Below, one piece after another: positions 11,266-22,286 of a stretch of DNA of 64,000 bases. The DNA is from Phytophthora quininea. Lineage: Eukaryota > Oomycota > Peronosporomycetes > Peronosporales > Peronosporaceae. Below the pieces are notes generated by a model. It was given only the letters and a program-made list of their open reading frames with translations. It was not told the origin of the DNA and did not search any database. The stretch spans positions 62,001-126,000 of the forward strand of contig JAAVTG010000275.1 of the NCBI GenBank assembly GCA_011947345.1, read 5' to 3'. Position 1 is the stretch's first letter. The number at the start of each line of letters is the position of its first letter. The position numbers and the translations under genes were made by a program.

Positions 11266-13045
11266 ACACGATGTGAAACTGGATATTTTTCTATGGGATG
11301 CGCTGGGCGCATAATGATGGCACGTGATTGGATAGTTTGAATATTTGAACGAGCAGTTACAAGTGCGTACAAGTGGGAGTAGGCTTCGGCGCAGCTGCGC
11401 TGGACGCGGGAGGTCTACCAAGGAGATGTCTATAGGCTGGGAAGTGCGCGCAAGGGTGATACGAATACACCCTTGGACACGGATTTGCACTCAGTCCTGG
11501 CCACCCTCACAGTGAAGACAGGTCGCCTCATCGAAGAGGTCAAATCGCCGCACGGAACGTATCCGTGTGTGCGACCTGTCCCTGCCTTGGTCGCAGAATT
11601 AACTGCTGCGATAAAAGACTCCGCCGCACCCGCAGTGAACACCAGGCCACCCTTGCCCGCACATTGTGTCTCCAAGATGTTCACATACAAGTTCCAAGAC
11701 TGTGCCGACACAAGTGCGTCCAATGTGACGATGACTCTTGGACGCACATTGCGCTCCATACGTCGACATACGAATTCCAAGTCTACTGTACACCAAGTGC
11801 GCCCAAGGTCCATGATGACCCTTGGACGCATATTCGTCCAGGCATAGAATTGACCATTGGCCGCACATGCAGTTATATGGAGTTCATTATGTGTGTCGAC
11901 TACTATGGAGTGCACAGGCGTCCAAGCCCAACCCGCGTCCAGGCCTCAATTGACCTGAGCCTTGGACGCACATTTGTTCCTAAGAAGCCAGTTTGTGTGG
12001 AATGATTGCGCCAAGTTGACCTTCGGGCAAGAATCCAGTGGAAGTGTCGAGTCGACAGGTTCCCCACTATACTAAGATCAAGATGTCTGTATAAGACTGA
12101 TTTGTACCCAGAATCCTGGACACGTAGGACGCCAGAGAGACTTAGATAAAAACAAACAGAGAGTTCGATTTGCCTTGAAACCCCGAAGTGGTCTTCGAAG
12201 CAGGTTTCCTGATAGACTGCGTGCAGGCTTGAAGGACAAGACGGCCCCAGCGTCGCCGGAGCTCCCCACCCGTCAAAGTCAAGTCAAGTTGGGTAGGGGA
12301 TCTTAGGCTTGCGCCGAGGGTTCCCCATTCCATATCCCAGTTGGGCCGTCTTCTCCGTGGGCGATCACCCATGTCATATTCACCCTCCCAAGTGCGCGCT
12401 AGCAGTTAGCGTACAAAGGCAAACCGGAATCGGAACTGCGTTCAACGATCAAGAGAGGGCCTAGGTTGGCCAGAGTACTCTCGGGCTCCGGAAGGTTACA
12501 AGTGTGAAGGCCAGTGGGCCAAGTGTATTCCCTCGCGAGAGGGTGGTGCGCGTTCGTCAAGGAGTGTCCAAGGTGACCCGAGTGTCTTGGACGCGTATTC
12601 CTGAATCTACTCGGCTATAGACCCCCGTCCAAGGGTCTCAAAGAATAAGAGACGGCTGCATATTTGTGCGTTTGCACATCGGACTCTTTTGTATTGTTGG
12701 TTCTACGTGGAGGAGTTTCTCCTCAGTCAAGGCCCACCTCGTCACCTTCGCCGCAGAAGTGCGTCCAAGGGTGGTCGAGTCCCCAACCAAGTTCTCCAAG
12801 TCCGACCACTGAACCAAGGCTGCCTGGTGGTAAATCCGGTCCGCCAGATCTAGCGATCGAACCCACAGGGATTGCCACAAGGTCACACGCCAAAGGACCC
12901 TTGGACGCAGATTGGCGACTACTGATCTGCGCCCAACCTTCCTTCTCGAGTTCGTTCAAGGTTCTCCTGGGCTACGAGCTTCACCGTCCGCGGTGCCGCT
13001 ATACAAACACCTCCTGGGCGAAAAGTTTCATCGGCCTTCGCCACA
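11266..13045. mobile_element. 1.78-kb insertion private to the left arm, flanked by CGTGTG duplication
   Basis: Comparison with the uninterrupted right arm shows that 11266-13045 was inserted into the dynein fragment. CGTGTG occurs on both sides (11260-11265 and 13046-13051) and once in the right arm, so it is a 6-bp target-site duplication. The ends lack obvious long inverted repeats. The interior has many copies of a short CTTGGACGC motif in both orientations and only weak ORFs (for example 11473-11847, 124 codons) whose products are shadows of that repeat. It is probably a non-autonomous element. Confidence 0.75.
11471..12910. repeat. Dispersed short motif CTTGGACGC(A/G)(C/T)ATT in both orientations
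   Basis: Forward or near-forward copies lie near 11472, 11737, 11821, 11961, 12585 and 12900. Inverted copies (GCGTCCAAG-type) lie near 11716, 11799, 11917, 11936, 12565, 12626 and 12761. Spacing is irregular, so it is not a simple tandem array. Confidence 0.6.
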
Positions 13046-14512
13046 CGTGTGCCATGATGGTGCCCGACTACGCCTTGATTTCCGAAATTCGACTCTACTC
13101 ATTTGGTTTTGCGCAGGCTCGAAGCAACGCCAGGAAACTCACTCAAGTGCTGCAGTTAGCTTCTGAACAACTTTCGTCACAGAAGCACTACGATTACGGT
13201 AAGCGTGCGGTCAATTCCATCCTTGTCGCCACTGGTGCACTGCGTCAGCAACTCGGCAATGATCCTTTTTGGACGGAAGATAAAATTGTCTTGCGGTCTG
13301 TTCAAGATCTGAATCTCCCTAAATTTACGTCTGACGATCTGCCACTGTTCCGAGGAATTACTTCGAATTTATTCCCCGATGTGCTCCTGCCACTTCCGGA
13401 TCATGGCGCTCTACTTCGCCATATCGATGAGACCTGTGAACGCGGCATTAGCGTTGTCCCGGACGAGAATATCCCGCTTGAGTGCAAGCCGGAGTTTAAG
13501 ATGAAAGTTGTTCAGTTCTACGAGACGTCCAAGAGTGCGCCATTGCTACAACGCAGCAACAAACTGGTGGATGCCATTGGCAACTCGTCAGCTGGAGAGC
13601 TGGCGGACGTGGTCGTGTCCTATTTGAACGTAACTGCGGCCGAGAAGCAGCAAGTGCTGGAGGCGGTGCCTGTGGCCCTCCGTTGTGAGCGTGCAGTGGC
13701 GCTGCTAGAACAGGAGACGGAGAAGTCCAAACTGCAACGCAAGATCCGAAGCGAGGTGCAAGACAAGCTGGAAGGCACGAAGAAGGAGTTCTTGCTGCGA
13801 CAGCAATTAGAAGCCATTAAGAAGGAGCTGGGCGAGGTTGAAGATGGCGCTAGAGGAGAAAATGCCAGCGAGATCAGACTGCTGGAAGAGCGACTGAATG
13901 CGCTGAAACTGGAACCCAAAGTTGCCAGGTCGCGCAGCGCGACTGCGGCGTCTGAAAGGCATGACAGCTATGCAACCAGAGTACGGCATTCTCCACAACT
14001 ACCTCAAATTCTTTTCAGAGCTGCCATGGAACAAGTCCACGGCCGACTCGCTTTTGGTGGAACGCGTGCGCAAACAGCTCGACGCGGACTACTACGGCCT
14101 AGACAAAGTCAATAAGCGCATCACAGAGTTCATTGCCGTCCGCAGTCTTAAACGAGACATCCGTGGGCCTATTCCGTGTCTCGTAGGACCTCCTGGTGTT
14201 GGTAAAACGTCGTTAGGGAGATCCATTGCTGCGGCCACCAACCGCAAGTTCGAGCGGGTTGCACTTGGCGAAGTCCACGACGAGTCGGAGATCCGAGGCC
14301 ACCGCAAGACTTACGTTGGTGAATGCAACTTATTAAAGACGCCACGGGCACGAGGTGTCTGTTCCTTGGTGTTAGCGGCCGCTCGAGGAGCGACATCCAT
14401 GATACGAAGGTGTGGTAGATGCGAACGCCTCGGCGCAGACAGCTCGATGGCCTACTGCTGCGGGTCCAATTTGTCAATGGCAACGACGCGAAAAGTGTCG
14501 GCGGCGACGTGA
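13046..14512 (+). pseudogene. Dynein heavy chain-Lon protease chimera, left-arm copy
   Basis: Codons from 13052 continue the dynein AAA1 region (VPDYALISEI, then an SFGF...SEQLSSQKHYDYG block and LRSVQDLNLPKF...LPLFRGI), reaching the linker before AAA2 at about 13530. The frame then runs without a break into an ATP-dependent Lon protease middle region (LADVVVSYLNV, a charged helical RQQLEAIKKELGE segment). After a frame change near 13922-13945 it reaches the Lon AAA+ Walker A GPPGVGKTSLG at about 14190 and EIRGHRKTYVG. It stops being Lon-like after ~14330, so it lacks Walker B, the sensor regions and the Ser-Lys protease domain. Compared with the right arm, two single bases are missing (near GCCAGGTCG and CGCGACTGC). 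Not a functional protease or motor. A 483-codon frame beginning at 12664 includes ~130 codons of unrelated inserted DNA. Confidence 0.85.
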
Positions 14513-15187
14513 TCGCTTAGACTGGTATCTTCGGCTTGGGGTAATGGCAGCACTTGTGGTGGTGGTGAGAGCCAGAACACTCCGGGCGTTACTAGTTGAA
14601 GTCGCCTGCTGGTCATCGTGCAAGTAAAGAAGAATGAGCTCTTCCGCTCCAGCGAGTGCATTGATCCGGCGCCAACGCCACCACGTAAACAGCACTTCCG
14701 GTGGAGGTTGTCACGCTATCAATGCAATGCGACAGCGTGCTGAACGACTGCCGCGAGCATGGAGCAAGAAAACATACCCAGATGCCGATAGACAGCGAGT
14801 GCAGCATTCGGTGTTGCAAGGTGGCACCTCTCACTGCCAGCCATCGTCTTCTTCGCAGCGTACTTGGAACAAACTGGTAGGTCGCTGGAGCAAATGCGTC
14901 GGATGAAGAATAAAGATTGCCGCCTTGTTGCACAAGAAGCATCGTGTCGTCTGATGAAGCGTTGGCGTTCTATGCCGATGCTTTGGTGTCACAAAATTGT
15001 TGAGTTCGCCTGCGAACGAGTACCTTCGCGTGAACTGAGAATATCACGCAGAAGCTTTGAGACGGAACAATCCGGTTGCATCAAGACAGCGATGGCATAG
15101 CAAATTACTTTCTGGTGTTGCAACTAGGCGGCGCAGTTGTGGCAGTCGGGATTGCAGTCGTAGCAACTGAAGCCTTGGTCTCAAGTG
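14513..15187. other. Arm segment without recognised gene (partner 21613-22286)
   Basis: This segment is shared by both arms. The left arm has open plus-strand stretches (14634-14906, 14864-15100) and long antisense frames. None resembles a known family, and the frames are interrupted differently in the two arms. It may be the remains of another captured gene. Confidence 0.4.
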
Positions 15188-15427
15188 CCGTTGGGACAGA
15201 CGTTGGTGCGGTGGTCTCCATTGCCGATGGGGCGGTCGTGGATGGAGCGGTGATAGACGGAGTTTCCTGCGATGTCGAAACTTCATTGGCAATTGCGTCC
15301 CCTTCTAAGCTTGCTCGAACGTGTCCGCGATCGTGTTGCCACCGTCGCACTCGGTGCCAAAGTACCGCTGTACGTGCATGACGTGACAAACGTGTGAAGT
15401 CCATGCCGAGGATATTTACTCAGTGTC
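15188..15427 (+). repeat. 240-bp block that is inverted relative to its partner arm
   Basis: CCGTTGGGACAGACG... to ...CTCAGTGTCAC reads in the same plus orientation here and at 21369-21610, although the surrounding arms are inverted relative to each other. The block must have flipped or moved in one arm. It is Val/Asp/Ala-rich in one frame (repeated GTDVGAVVS-like codons), but no gene is recognised. Confidence 0.75.
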
Positions 15428-15673
15428 ACAATTCATCCAAGACGCCATCACACCGGTGGCATCCTCTTCGCCAGCAGCAGCATCACAGAACTGACAGGCG
15501 AGCATGGAGGAAGTGAGGATGGCTTAGGAGCAGATTAGCGGCGGCGTAGTACGATGGCAGAGGCCACAGCGGCTCAATTGACGATTCCCAGCGCTACAAC
15601 AGAAACGTACAAACAGGAGATCGGCAGGAAAAGAAATGTATTATTGCCGTTTGCTTCCCTCCATCCCTAAATC

Positions 15674-16419
15674 TCACAGCGCCCATGTCTGCGTGCGGCA
15701 AATTGCACACTTGAAAATCACAGGCTTCGGTTGTGGGTTTTTAATCACGCTCTCCTGACCACCAACATCTTCGACGCAGTATCCGAGAGAGTTCTCAAAG
15801 TCTTGGAACCCGGTAGCAGCAACGTCATGCTTGATCACTCCGCGCTCTAGCATCGTTTTTGAACTCGCGCGGTTTTTTTGCAGATGTATTTTTACTATCA
15901 GGACTTCGCGATGATAGTGGAGTTGCATCTCGACAATGTACCTTGTCATCTTGTCAACGATGGTCCGTAGCCAGCACTTTTCGTGCAGCGAGTGCCCAAA
16001 CTGAAGTCGCCGACATTGGTCAGGAACCAGTGGATCACAACAAATTGGGCAGTTGTCATAGACTTCCTCGGTGGGACTTGGAGGCGCTGCGGCGTCATTC
16101 TTCTTCACCTTTTCCTTCGCATAGTACCCCTTATGCTTTTCTCGTTTTCGTTTTTTATGTCTTCAAGCCGTTGTTTCATCGCCATGGGATCAGTGTTGAT
16201 CTTGTGCTTCGTCGTTGTCTGGTGTCGGTGGAGGTTCGCCGCTGCCGAAAACTCCTTATCACACGGACCGCATACCAGCGACCCGACAGTCGGTGTACGC
16301 GTAGCACGCGCGATAGCAGCATGGGGAACCTTGGCGGAGAGATCGGGGTCCATCATGAAGAAAACGGCAATGACTGTCGGATTTTCGTAGGACAGATCTT
16401 GGCGTTTGTAAGCTATCAT
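15674..16419 (-). CDS. Putative C2H2 (U1-like) plus RING-like zinc-finger protein, one frame break
   Basis: The first frame (16419-16105) contains CGPCDKEFSAAANLHRHQ-type C2H2 spacing. The second (16108-15674) contains CPICCDPL...GHSLHEKCW and ends with FKCAICR, a RING-like Cys/His pattern. The two frames meet at an A-run (about 16107-16113) as if one A were absent, so a single protein of about 245 residues is likely. It lies in a segment (15428-16530) present only in the left arm, so it arrived by insertion or was lost from the right. RING-like proteins are often E3 ubiquitin ligases, but nothing here shows the substrate. It may belong to a transposon. Confidence 0.55.
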
Positions 16420-16660
16420 AGGAAATTCAGCCTATATTTTTGCTGTCTTCCAACATTTTACATAATGAATTATCTTCGGTATTGTAAACCATCGGTAGTA
16501 TTTCTGCGAGTTGTGTGAAATTTCCTACTAGCATATGATTCGCCAAAGCCAAAGGCATGTCGCTGGTGCCTCACTCGGACTGATCGAGCGCGTGATGATC
16601 GTCACACGGGTGGACTCGGTGTCATCGCGCGAGGTGTAGTGGAGATATGATATTAAGACC

Positions 16661-17110
16661 TCAGCACTGAACGCGATAATATGAACGAGTGTGGAGAACG
16701 AGGCGACGGCGGTGTCGTTTTTGTGATTGAGGCCTGTTTAGGAAATAGGTGGATAGTTCAAGTGTGTGGACGGGGTACCGCTCCGTGGGCGTGAAAATTC
16801 GTTGCCGCGTGGTGGTGGCGGCCGTGCGCGGCGCTGTGATCCGCGTGAACAATACGTCCGTGAAGGAGTTAGATCGGTCGGGTCCGGCATCAGCTCCGGA
16901 TTCACAGGCAGGGATTATGGGGCTGTGTCTGGTCGCTTCTGTGGACCCGGGGTGTGGTGAGGCAGCCGGCGTGACGGGTGCTGGAATGGGGCGTGGCGGA
17001 CTCCGCAAATTGGAAAATGAGATCCGATCCGCCCGCAACTTTGTCATGGGGCCACCTTGAGAGCAGTTATGACATGGCCAATCAGAGACGGAGTTTTTAA
17101 ATTCCGCCAA
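16661..17110 (-). other. Conserved open frame of the arms (partner pieces 19412-19560 and 20960-21241)
   Basis: A 149-codon frame, Pro/Arg/Thr-rich, with an N-terminal stretch around WPCHNCSQGGPMTKLRADR. In the right arm the same frame is split by the 19561-20965 insertion. No family recognised. It may be untranslated repeat sequence that is open by chance. Confidence 0.35.
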
Positions 17111-17285
17111 TCATGATCGTGAATCGTCGGAGCGAGCCCAGCCGAGAAAAGTACTTGCCGAACCGTCGCGGCGGAGCTTGGCGCGCATTTCAAGCTTTGA
17201 AAATTGCTTGTTGCACGAGCTCCTCCCGATGCTTCGTGCGACACGACTCCTTGCAGCTTCAACAAAGAATTAGCTGCCAGTTTTA

Positions 17286-18283
17286 GTAAGTGAAATGTCT
17301 AAGAAAATGCTAGATATAAATTGGTACTTCGAAACAATTGCAGCATAGTGCAAACAGATGTACAAGCCAACACATTGCACCGCCAATACCGAAATCATCA
17401 AAACCATTTGTGCACACCTCCGTTGCTACCACCTCAAACATATTAACCTTCATGTAACCGCAACTCGATCTCCAAAATCGCCAACTTTGACAGCAACTAC
17501 TTTAGTACGACCGCCGCTTCCTCTCACAACATTGGCGCAAAGCCAGCTCCTAATGATTGACGATGCCTCAACTTCATTGAGCGCCACGGCATTCGGCTCG
17601 CGCCAATCCGCCGCGGTCACTACCAGCGACCACTCGATCGCCACGGCCACAGTCACCCCCGCAACGTGGCTTCAACGCTCCACGGGACCAAGCCGCAGCG
17701 CCCGCCATCGTCGACGCCGCTGCTGCGCATGACGGCACGACCACATCCAACGTGGCCGTGGTGATCGTGGCGCTTTTCGTCTTAGGGACGCAACGTCAAA
17801 ATTGAAGGGCAGGAACACTTCAAATGAAGAGCATGGAGCTTCGAAAAAGAGCACGTTCCTTTCGAGTCAGCAACTATTTTGTTTTTGTGTAGTAGGTCGA
17901 GTCGCATCGCTTGTGCAGCATTTAGCACAAATATCGAAGCGCCAAAAACATTGTAGTTTGTTCTATCCTTTGCCGCTTCATGAAACCATTCCATTAACAA
18001 GTGTACCAGCAATAAGCTAGTGCAGTGTTATTGCCTCCACGAACGCCCCCAGAAACCAACAATGTGTTGATAGCCAGCAATACGTTCTAGCCAAAAGCGC
18101 CCATCATTTACATCGCAGCAGTGTCGACCGCAACGCACAAAACACATTCGCAATTAGGGCGTGTGTTCGTCGGGCTGGCGCAAAAATAAATTACAGCATT
18201 CATCGGACATATTTCTCAAACATGGGAGAGACATGGACCTGCATGGCCCCGACATGGACAATAAAACATATCGTCCTAAATAT
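17286..18283. other. Unique core, 3' side of the DOT1-like gene
   Basis: Not repeated in the arms. Contains only short frames without recognisable motifs, including a Ser/Thr/Ala-rich plus-strand frame at 17358-17732. Presumably 3' flank of the methyltransferase gene. Confidence 0.4.
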
Positions 18284-19200
18284 TCATTTCTTTCTGTACC
18301 AGTACATGTTGTGATACTTGCTAGACCATGAAACACGGACACGAATTTCTCGGTTGAGCTGCCAAACCGAACAAAACTTGCGTTTACAGCTGTCACGATG
18401 GCGCCAACATAGCTTGAGAGTGGTGAAAATGTTCAATAATCTTGGTGCGGTCGTCACAAAATCTACAACTGCAGCATTAGTGGATGGGTCAAAGACGAGG
18501 TTGTTGACAAAAACGACCGTGCTCGAAAACATGGCGGTCTTCGTGGTGGCGCGTGCTCTCCGAACGTCATCTTCGTAGATTGAAATCTTCTGAAGTCTAG
18601 AGAACTTGTTCGCCGCACCGCAAATAACGGACTTCGACAGGGAGGCTAGTGAAGCCTGAGTTTCAACACCAATTGCCATCCCCACTTGTGTCTCTAACGC
18701 CACTTGTACAACGATATTCCCAATCCCCGATCCGATGTCCAAAAGTATATCGGTGGATTTAAGCGTGGGTAACACCGAGAGAATTGTCGTCACTCCATCT
18801 GCAGAAACCTCACCAGGATGGAGATCAGGTGAACTGCAGCTTGAATAAATTTCTTGCCGTGAAACAAACTGGAAAATTTCAGCTACGGCGCTATGAGCAT
18901 CTACGGCGTTCATTGGTAATATTTTCGTTCTTTTGAAACCCCATCCATACCATTAGCGTGAAATCTCCTCGGGAACTGATCCAGATTTGTGCCATATGTC
19001 CTCTTCAAAGTCTTCAGCCGACTTTGCAGTTGCCGTTGAGTTTTCCCAGTCGATGCCATGCCCCGCCAAACCTCTCTCCAGTTAATCGTACGTCCCTGCT
19101 CCACCTGCTCCTTTGCGAGTCGAAAAAGTAAAAGATCTTCGCCATCCGAGAAGTCTCCCATCCTTCTGTCCAAGCAAAAATGAGAGTACAGAGAACACAA
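18284..19200 (-). CDS. SANT/Myb-like domain plus DOT1-like histone methyltransferase
   Basis: The upstream frame (19200-18910, 96 codons) has SANT/Myb character: acidic start, regularly spaced Trp (INWREVWRGMASTGKTQRQL) and an RLKTLKRTYG segment. The downstream frame (18913-18284, 209 codons) has the SAM-binding motif LLDIGSGIGNIVVQVA at about residues 60-75, an acidic GVE strand end, and VFVNNLVF, matching the DOT1 family FVNN signature. It ends in RHRDSC...VRVSWSS, a C-terminal form I associate with oomycete DOT1-like proteins. The two frames overlap as ATGA and differ as if one base were missing at the C-run 18939-18942, so they may be one ~305-residue protein. DOT1 enzymes methylate H3K79. 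Its seat in the centre of a giant inverted element suggests a transposon-borne chromatin modifier. Start codon uncertain. Confidence 0.7.
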
Positions 19201-19560
19201 AATAGTTCGTCCACTTGTTAAAAGCCGATGAATTGCTAAAACTGGCAGCTAATTCTTTGTTGAAGCTGCAAGGAGTCGTGTCGCACGAAGCATCGGGAGG
19301 AGCTCGTGCAACAAGCAATTTTCAAAGCTTGAAATGCGCGCCAAGCTCCGCCGCGACGGTTCGGCAAGTACTTTTCTCGGCTGGGCTCGCTCCGACGATT
19401 CGCGATCATGATTGGCGGAATTTAAAAACTCCGTCTCTGATTGGCCATGTCATAACTGCTCTCAAGGTGGCCCCATGACAAAGTTGCGGGCGGATCGGAT
19501 CTCATTTTCCAATTTGCGGAGTCCGCCACGCCCCATTCCAGCACCCGTCACGCCGGCTGC

Positions 19561-20965
19561 GACAACTCGACACCTGTGCGAAGCTGCCACGATGGCCTCA
19601 ATGCTGCCCTAAATCCATGATGCCGGCCTCAACGCGGCCCAATGCCACTCGCACGCAGATCGTACCGCCCGGCACGCTGACCGACGCCCCATGTCGCCCC
19701 ATGCTCTGCGATGCTGCCCGGCACGATCCCACCAGTCCACCACGCTGCCCAACGATTCGTAATGCGGTTCGGCAGGCTGACCAATGACTGTGCTGCTGTT
19801 CGCCAGTGCCGAACGCTCCACGATGCTGTCCGGCAGGCTGCTCGACGCTCGTGATGCCGTCCAGCAGACAACCAATGCCCGTGCTGCACGTCGCTACGCT
19901 ACACAAGACCCAATATATTGGGCATCTCTCTGCTCCAAATCCGGGTCCAAGATTGTTGGCGTTGGCCGTTCCGCAGCCGTGACGCTGCGCTACATTTGCT
20001 GTATCAGTGGATGTGTGGTGGCGCACATTCTGCCCGTGGTGCTACGCCCCAAGGACGTGAAGCATGCGTCTCGATTACCTCGACGCGCGGCCTGTTGATG
20101 GGGTGCCGTCTTCCCGGCATGGCTCACCGACTCATGCGAACAGTCACCGACAGTGTTTCTAGTCGCTGCTACCCGCCTATTGAGATCGAAGGCTGCTGGA
20201 TTTGCTGAGCGGAACGCAATTGAGGACTCTACTTGTCGAAGGAGTGGATTGGGGAATTAGATCGGTGGCACAACTTCCGGTGCAAAGCCTCAAGAATGTC
20301 TACAGCGTCTACGTTGCTCGAGGACGGGTGAACAGCTCTTTGACTGTAGGAAGTGCCAAGACATCGAGCTTCGGTGGGCGTAAATGCCGTTAATGACCTC
20401 GACACGTGATAATATCTGTAATGAGTTTCGCGTTTACTTTACTGGTTTGAATATTCCTAAAGCAAGTGCCGACAGCATCGCCTGTTTAGGTCTGAATGCC
20501 ATGCGACCGTATCCCGTTTTGGTCGGAATACCACGACCATATCCCGTTCTTGTCGGAATTCCATGCGACCACTTTGCGATATTTGAATTCAATTACAGTG
20601 TAACCTATACGTTACTCTTCTATACAAATGTGTATATATTTGGTCCACACTGTGGTTACGCTTTTACCCTATTCTACTTGCTCGAAGTTTGCCTTTACAA
20701 ATACTAAGTACTTGCGGTGGAGTGTGATGTTTTGCTCTCTGTATTTGTTTCAACCGATCACTGAATACGATCTGCATGCTTTGTTGCTCTAGTGTGACCA
20801 CCCCGCTGTTTAGACACAATCTCGGTGGCGTTTTGGTTCTGTCGATGCTCGGTGTTGGCGAACGCTCGTGATTATGCCTCACTTCAGAGCGAATCAGCGC
20901 AGCTCCTAGCACCTTATACATCGCCATCTTCACATCGCTCTAGTGCTCAGCTGACACAGTCCGCG
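19561..20965. other. 1.4-kb insertion private to the right arm, with imperfect short repeats
   Basis: It replaces about 24 bp of the left-arm sequence. The part at 19590-19890 is a run of imperfect repeats around GATGCTGCCCGGCACG and CCAATGCC with a loose 15-30 bp period. The part at 20500-20560 has a short direct duplication (CGACCGTATCCCGTTTTGGT / CGACCATATCCCGTTCTTGT). No gene recognised. Reading frames such as 19598-20026 are by-products of the repeat. Confidence 0.5.
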
Positions 20966-21368
20966 CTGACCAGACACAGCCCCATAATCCCTGCCTGTGA
21001 ATCCGGAGCTGATGCCGGACCCGACCGATCTAACTCCTTCACGGACGCATTGTTCACGCGGATCTCAGCGCCGCGCACGGCCGCCACCACCACGCGGCAA
21101 CGAATTTTAACGCCCACGGAGCGGTACCCCGTCCACACACTTGAACTATCCACCTATTTCCTAAACAGGCCTCAATCACAAAAACGACACCGCCGTCGCC
21201 TCGTTCTCCACACTCGTTCATATTATCGCGTTGAGTGCTGAGGTCTTAACATCACATCTCCACTACACCTCGCGCGATGACACCGAGTCCACCCGTGTGA
21301 CGATCATCACGCGCTCAATCAGTCCAAGTGAGGCACCAGCGACATGCCTTTGGCTTTGGCGAGTCATA

Positions 21369-21610
21369 TGCCGTTGGGACAGACGTTGGTGCAGTGGTCT
21401 CCGTTGCCGATGGGGCGGTCGTGGATGGAGCGGTGATAGACGGAGTTTCCTGCGATGTCGAAACTTCATTAGCAATTGCGTCCCCTTCTAAGCTTGCTCG
21501 AACGTGTCCGCGATCGTGTTGCCACCGTCGCACTCGGTGCCAAAGTGCCGCTGTACGTGTATGACGTGACAAACGTGTGAAGTCCATGCCGAGAATGTTT
21601 ACTCAGTGCC
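21369..21610 (+). repeat. Second copy of the flipped 240-bp block
   Basis: Near-identical to 15188-15427 in the same orientation. It joins GTCATATG on its left directly, whereas the left arm has a further 1.1 kb (15428-16530) between the block and the equivalent sequence. Confidence 0.75.
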
Positions 21611-22286
21611 ACACTTGAGACCAAGGCTTCAGTTGCTACGACTGCAACCCCGACTGCCACAACTGCGCCGCCCAGTTGCAACACCAGAAAGGAATTTGCT
21701 ATGCCATCGCTGCCTTGATGCGACCGGGTTGTTCTGTCTAAAAGCTACTGCGTGATATTCTCAGTTCACGCGAAGGTACTCGTTCGCAGGCGAACTCAAC
21801 AATTTTGTGACACCAAAGCATCGGCATAGAATGCTAACGCTTCATCAGACGACACGATGCTTCTTGTGCAACAAGGCGGCAATCTTTTTATTCTATCCGA
21901 CGCATTTGCTCCAGCGATCTACCAGTTTGGTCCAAGTACGCTGCGAAGAAGACGATGGCTGGCAGTGAGAGGTGCCACCTTGCAACACCGAATGCTGCAC
22001 TCGCTGTCTATCGGCATCTGGGTATGTTTTCTTGCACCATGGTCGCGGCAGTCGTTCAGCACGTCGTCGCATTGCATTGACAGCCTGACAATCTCCACCG
22101 GAAGTGCTGTTTACGTGGCGGCGTTGGCGCCGGATCAATGCACGGGCTGGAGCGGAAGTGCTCGTTCTTCTTTACTTGCACGATGACCAGCAGGCGACTT
22201 AAACTAGTAACGCCCGGAGTGTTCTGGCCCTCACCACCACCGCAAGTGCTGCCATTACCCCAAGCCGAAGATACCAGTATAAGCGA

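Larger units (their letters stand above)
9669..17285 (+). repeat. Left arm of the giant inverted duplication
   Basis: Matches the reverse complement of 19235-25325 in order. Matching anchors include the outer terminus, the frame at 9969-10319, the dynein fragment, the Lon fragment, the block at 14513-15187, and the segment ending near 17285 at GCTAAAACTGGCAGC-like sequence. It is longer than the right arm because of two private insertions totalling about 2.9 kb. Confidence 0.85.

Noticed and set aside
12664..14115. 483-codon frame as one genuine protein
   Set aside because: The first ~130 codons lie in the left-arm-only insertion and are absent from the other arm. Only codons from about 13052 are dynein and Lon derived.
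15105..15404. Thr/Ala/Pro-rich minus-strand frame as a mucin-like secreted protein
   Set aside because: It spans the boundary of the flipped 240-bp block, is built differently in the two arms and has no signal peptide.
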